A stretch of DNA of 64,000 bases, taken from Clitopilus passeckerianus. Lineage: Eukaryota; Basidiomycota; Agaricomycetes; Agaricales; Entolomataceae. The stretch lies in contig CALYLX010000111.1 of assembly GCA_944990035.1 (NCBI GenBank), positions 930,001 through 994,000 on the forward strand, written 5' to 3'. This document shows, piece by piece, positions 61,024 to 64,000 of this stretch. Both the position numbers and the translations under genes were made by a program. The notes under the pieces are model-generated. The model was not told the DNA's origin and did not search any database. It worked only from the letters and a program-made list of their open reading frames with translations. Numbering within the stretch: position 1 is the stretch's first letter; every line of letters begins with the position of its first letter.

Positions 61024-61872
61024 CTATTCGCCAATGTCTACTAGCTCCTTGGTATTCTGATCCAGGAATTCGGGATTAGTCGGTGTTTCCTCTTCCAGAG
61101 AGGTACAATAAATCTTCCATAGCTTCTCGACTTTTCTACCAGCTACCCTCTTGAATATTTTCGCGTCATATTCAACCCCATCCATGGCCAAATTAATCTC
61201 TTTGACGGTACCGTCTCCATATCGTTCCTCGAGCCACGCAAGGAAATATCCCGTCGTCTCATATCCTGCATCCCACTCATCACCTCCCCGTCTCCTCCAG
61301 TGCGGAGGAGCATAGTTGGCCCGGAGACGAACATAATCTAGTGGCATTGCTTAGATACTGTGCCACCAGATAACTCGACAACATGATAGTTACCTGCTAT
61401 ACCTTCGATAAGACCTCCGGGGCAAGTGTCACAGGCGTTGTGCTGGTAGCAATGGACGACTTCGTGAACGAGAACCCCACGGATCTCTTCAGCTGCACGG
61501 TGAGCAACCGTGTTGACGTAGTCGAGGGAGAGATGGATCTCCTTGGCGTTGTATGTTCCGGTGGTATAAGCTACCCCTCCCATCGGCCGGAGGACAAGGA
61601 GGATGGTCTGGACACTGCGTTCCCCCACGAAGTATTAGCCATTGTTATATCCAAACTCAAGCCATGAAAGCACACTTTTTCGGAACAGTCTCAGCAGTAT
61701 ACAGCCAGGTAAAGCTAGCCATTACGGCCTCCTTGAGCGCCTCTACGACATTGACAAACCGGAGAAAGATTGCAGCCCCGGGATGTGAGAGATCTTCAAT
61801 CCGGAGTGCGAATCTAGGGATAGGCCAGGAACTTTCTGATGATGTAGCAGAAGTGACAGGAGCCATGTGCAC
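61024..61872 (-). CDS. Basic-secretory-protein-type metallopeptidase (BSP family)
   Basis: Members of this family (plant basic secretory proteins and microbial relatives) are putative zinc peptidases. The zinc motif HEVVHCYQHN and the following GGLIEGIADYVRLRANYAPP are both characteristic. Later blocks are WDAGYETTGYFLAWLEERYG and VEKLWKIYCTSLEE. Exon 1 (61872 down to about 61675) encodes MAPVTSATSSESSWPIP, followed by a helix. An intron joins ETVPKN to VQTILLVLRPM, and a second joins GIA to DYVRL. No signal peptide is visible at the chosen start, unlike many family members, so either it is cytosolic or a signal exon is missed. Length is about 255 residues. Confidence 0.85.
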
Positions 61873-62492
61873 TTGAGAAATTTAGAAACACCTGCTCGAG
61901 GTTGAAGACGGACTAGGTAGTTTGCGGCTGAAGAAGACCTGGGAGGACCTCAATAGCAGCCACGATCATGATCACAGCCATTTTGACAGTTGTTGCCAGA
62001 GCAGAGCAGGGTACCATCACGTGTAGTAGGTGCGCTTGACTACAGGGGGCTATCGTAGGCATTTGCTTCGAAGACGGTCCCTTTTGGTCGCGCTGGCTAG
62101 ATTTAGAGCGCGTCGGTGGTTTTGAACAAGGTCCGGAGCTTTTTGGTGATGTGGGGGAATGGGGGTACAGACATGATCTAAGCAGTCGAGATGAATTGGC
62201 ATCGATAATAGAAACGATAACTATATGTATTATACTTCGTACAGTATTAAAAGCTTGCATAAGAGTCCATTCCTTCCCTATGGTACATTTTAACTTACAA
62301 CTACACACGGGGGTATGTACGCAAATATGTTTGAACCGATCGTTCTTTGACTAAACTGGGAAATGAGAGATTGTCGAGTAGTGAAGGTCGAGGATCCACG
62401 AGTCTCGAGAAGGGTGATCTGCACAGAGTAATTAATAAAACATACAATTCCGCAAAAATAGGAGACTTACCAAACGGCAAAATTTCAGTGTT
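61873..62492. other. Intergenic region upstream of the BSP gene
   Basis: About 620 bp between two minus-strand genes. It includes an overlapping minus-strand frame (62308 to 61913) with no motif. I see no supported gene. Confidence 0.4.
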
Positions 62493-63281
62493 TCATGGCG
62501 CAGTGATACCAGCTGCAGCCTCTACCCTTAGTACCTCAGCTCTAAGAGCGTCTCGGCCCTCCTCGAGCCATTTAACATATTCGACTGCGCGGAATAGAAC
62601 GCCACTCTTCCCCTTAGTCTGACCCTTTCCTCGAACACCGCTACCCTTAGGTCTTCCTCGGGTCGGCATCCCGATCCCATGTGGTGCACCGGCGGGGGAA
62701 AGCAAAGCGATCAGCTGGGCATATCCATCACGTATGGCATTGCGACGCTTCTGCTCCGACATGATGTGGTTGAGGCGTTTCTGTGGTGTCGAGAGAAGCG
62801 GTTTTGATCGAGAGGCTAGTGAGCTCTGGCCGGGGCTGTCGAGAGTAGTCGGTGAGGAGGATGGAATGGTAGGGGTTGTTTGAATCGTTGGCTGCTCTGG
62901 AGGATCTATGTTCATTAATAGAGCTCCGTTGGAATGAGAGTGCAGGTTTGAATGAAAGGAGGGTCTCTGGTGGGTGGATCGCGGCGAGAGCATGCCCATG
63001 GGATCCTCAGGCATAGAATGTAGATGGTGATTAGGTAGTTGTGGATGGTTATTCGCGCCGTAATCGTTGTATGAAGATTCTTGTGCTGCCATATCCCATT
63101 CTAGCCCTTGGAAGTTATCAAGAAAGCCCAAGAGGTCCAATGTCTCGTCGTGCGAGAAGAGCTCAGCTGAGGGAGGCAACGGAGGCGGATTAGGGAAGAG
63201 ATTAGATAGTGCGGGATCGAAAGTGAAGTCAAAGTCAGCAAAGGGTGCCGGTGGCTGCAAGGGTGGTGATTTTGTAGACAT
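62493..63281 (-). CDS. bHLH transcription factor with a long AT-hook-like loop
   Basis: A single-exon gene of 262 residues. The N-terminal half is Pro/Ser/His-rich (possible activation region, FDFTFDPALSNLFPNPPP). The basic-helix-loop-helix region starts QKRLNHIMSEQKRRNAIRDG (E-box-type basic residues with H, E and R), helix 1 is YAQLIALL and helix 2 is KSGVLFRAVEYVKWLEEGRD. The loop is unusually long, about 30 residues, and includes GMPTRGRPKGSGVRGKGQ, with the RGRPKG core of an AT-hook. The end is AAAGITAP. Relatives include Ino4- and MLX-like regulators; which class it is cannot be said. It is head to head with the Zn2Cys6 gene (269 bp). Confidence 0.85.
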   Translation of the reverse strand: MSTKSPPLQPPAPFADFDFTFDPALSNLFPNPPPLPPSAELFSHDETLDLLGFLDNFQGLEWDMAAQESSYNDYGANNHPQLPNHHLHSMPEDPMGMLSPRSTHQRPSFHSNLHSHSNGALLMNIDPPEQPTIQTTPTIPSSSPTTLDSPGQSSLASRSKPLLSTPQKRLNHIMSEQKRRNAIRDGYAQLIALLSPAGAPHGIGMPTRGRPKGSGVRGKGQTKGKSGVLFRAVEYVKWLEEGRDALRAEVLRVEAAAGITAP

Positions 63282-63550
63282 TATGGACGTCGGGGCAATT
63301 CAATCGCCAGCGTATACGACGAGTAACGGTTGAGGATGAGAGGATGTTGGAATAGCCGGACAAAGTTGTCTCTCGATCCCGGAATTCGGTGACCTCAAGA
63401 AACCGGAAAACCTCCTGAAAAAACCGTGTGAAAATCGGAGTAGGATTAGATAATCATGAGAGAGGAACCCTTGCCGACGCCCGTGACGGCCCCTCGTTGT
63501 CCGCCCAACTCCTTTCCTCCGTCGGAGACCGTCCGTAATTTACGCCTGAA

Positions 63551-64000
63551 ATGTCGGCCATCCAAACTGAAGAACCGGCCCAAGAAGGGCCATCCTCTAT
63601 CGACACTCAACAGCTTCAGCAGCTCCAGCAACAACAACAGCAGCAGCAACATGCTCAACAAGACATTGCCATGGGTCAACCGATGCAGCAAGCACAGACA
63701 GTGAGCGAGAATAGTGGCCGTAAACGTCCGTAGAGTTACTTTGATACACCTCCTTGCCGATCATATCATTCTCCGGGAATGTGCTAAACGGTTTGTTTTT
63801 CTCCAGCCAAAGCACCGTCCGTCCGTAGAGCTTGCGTCGCCTGCCACACCGGCAAGACTCGATGCAGCGAGGTTTTACCATGCCAGGTTTGTTGCGTTAC
63901 TCCATTCGATTTCGACAGCCATGCCGACCGAAACTTCCTTAGAGCTGCATCAAGCGTGGTTTGGCTAGTACTTGCTCTTATCCAGACCCAGATGCACCCT
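63551..64000 (+). CDS. Zn2Cys6 transcription factor, N-terminal part (runs off window)
   Basis: Start MSAIQTEEPAQEGPSSIDTQ, then a Gln tract. Exons by eye: 63551-63725, 63807-63886 and 63943 to the window end. Spliced, they give RRACVACHTGKTRCSEVLPC, then QSCIKRGLASTCSYPDPDAP. That is a complete fungal zinc cluster, CX2CX6CX5CX2CX8C. All joins are in frame with GT-AG introns of 81 and 56 bp. The regulated pathway cannot be inferred and the rest of the protein lies outside. A divergent bHLH neighbour is a coincidence or a regulatory pair (inference). Confidence 0.87.
63608..63649 (+). repeat. CAG/CAA trinucleotide tract (polyglutamine)
   Basis: Forty-two bases of mostly CAG and CAA codons encode a Gln-rich run interrupted by two leucines. 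Mixed CAG/CAA codons suggest selection for glutamine or old slippage; length variation between strains is likely. Confidence 0.8.

Overview
This 64 kb window is nuclear DNA from a filamentous basidiomycete, most likely an Agaricomycete (inference). Genes are dense and lie on both strands. Most are cut by many introns of about 50-65 bp with GT-AG ends. The gene set mixes conserved eukaryotic housekeeping genes with fungal families such as PDR-type ABC transporters, a GH128-type glucanase, a Zn2Cys6 regulator and a TPR family. I saw no rRNA or tRNA gene, no CRISPR array, no complete transposon and no bacterial-style operon.

Layout. 1-6.4 kb: the 3' part of a PDR ABC transporter, an MDR/enoyl-reductase-like oxidoreductase, and the biotin subunit of methylcrotonoyl-CoA carboxylase. 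6.5-14.3 kb, minus strand: tRNA-dihydrouridine synthase (DUS2 type), calnexin and the U5 snRNP GTPase Snu114. 14.5-20.3 kb, plus strand: prefoldin subunit 1, then two tandem TPR paralogues that both look eroded. 20.5-26 kb: a full PDR ABC transporter, inverted relative to its partial paralogue at the left edge. 26-27.9 kb has no convincing gene. 27.9-33 kb, plus strand: a GPI-type GH128 glucanase, a SERAC1-like alpha/beta hydrolase and a secretory EF-hand protein. 33.3-42.3 kb, minus strand: DOP1, an Ies4-like nuclear protein and a GFA/CENP-V zinc protein. 42.7-50.7 kb: ATP synthase subunit e, Hat2/RbAp48, RAMP4, a Bmt5-like rRNA methyltransferase, Fip1 and mitochondrial uL10. 51-57.4 kb: an ING/PHD protein, a 71-residue orphan, a 2.2 kb gene-poor stretch and RNase H1. 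57.7-64 kb: Fcp1, a basic-secretory-protein-type metallopeptidase, a bHLH factor and the start of a Zn2Cys6 factor.

The genes do not form one pathway. Shared themes are RNA metabolism (Snu114, DUS2, Bmt5, Fip1, Fcp1, RNase H1), chromatin (Hat2, ING, Ies4-like) and the secretory pathway (calnexin, RAMP4, the Ssp120-like EF-hand protein, DOP1). Many neighbours are head to head with 120-330 bp between start codons, so shared promoters are likely.

The most notable observations are four introns that appear to use GC-AG borders, a tandem TPR pair with lesions in both copies, a hydrolase gene with an apparent single-base frameshift, an exon consisting only of the start codon, and a bHLH protein with an AT-hook-like loop. 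All exon joins were derived by eye from splice consensus and from family or paralogue conservation. Joins marked uncertain need transcript data.
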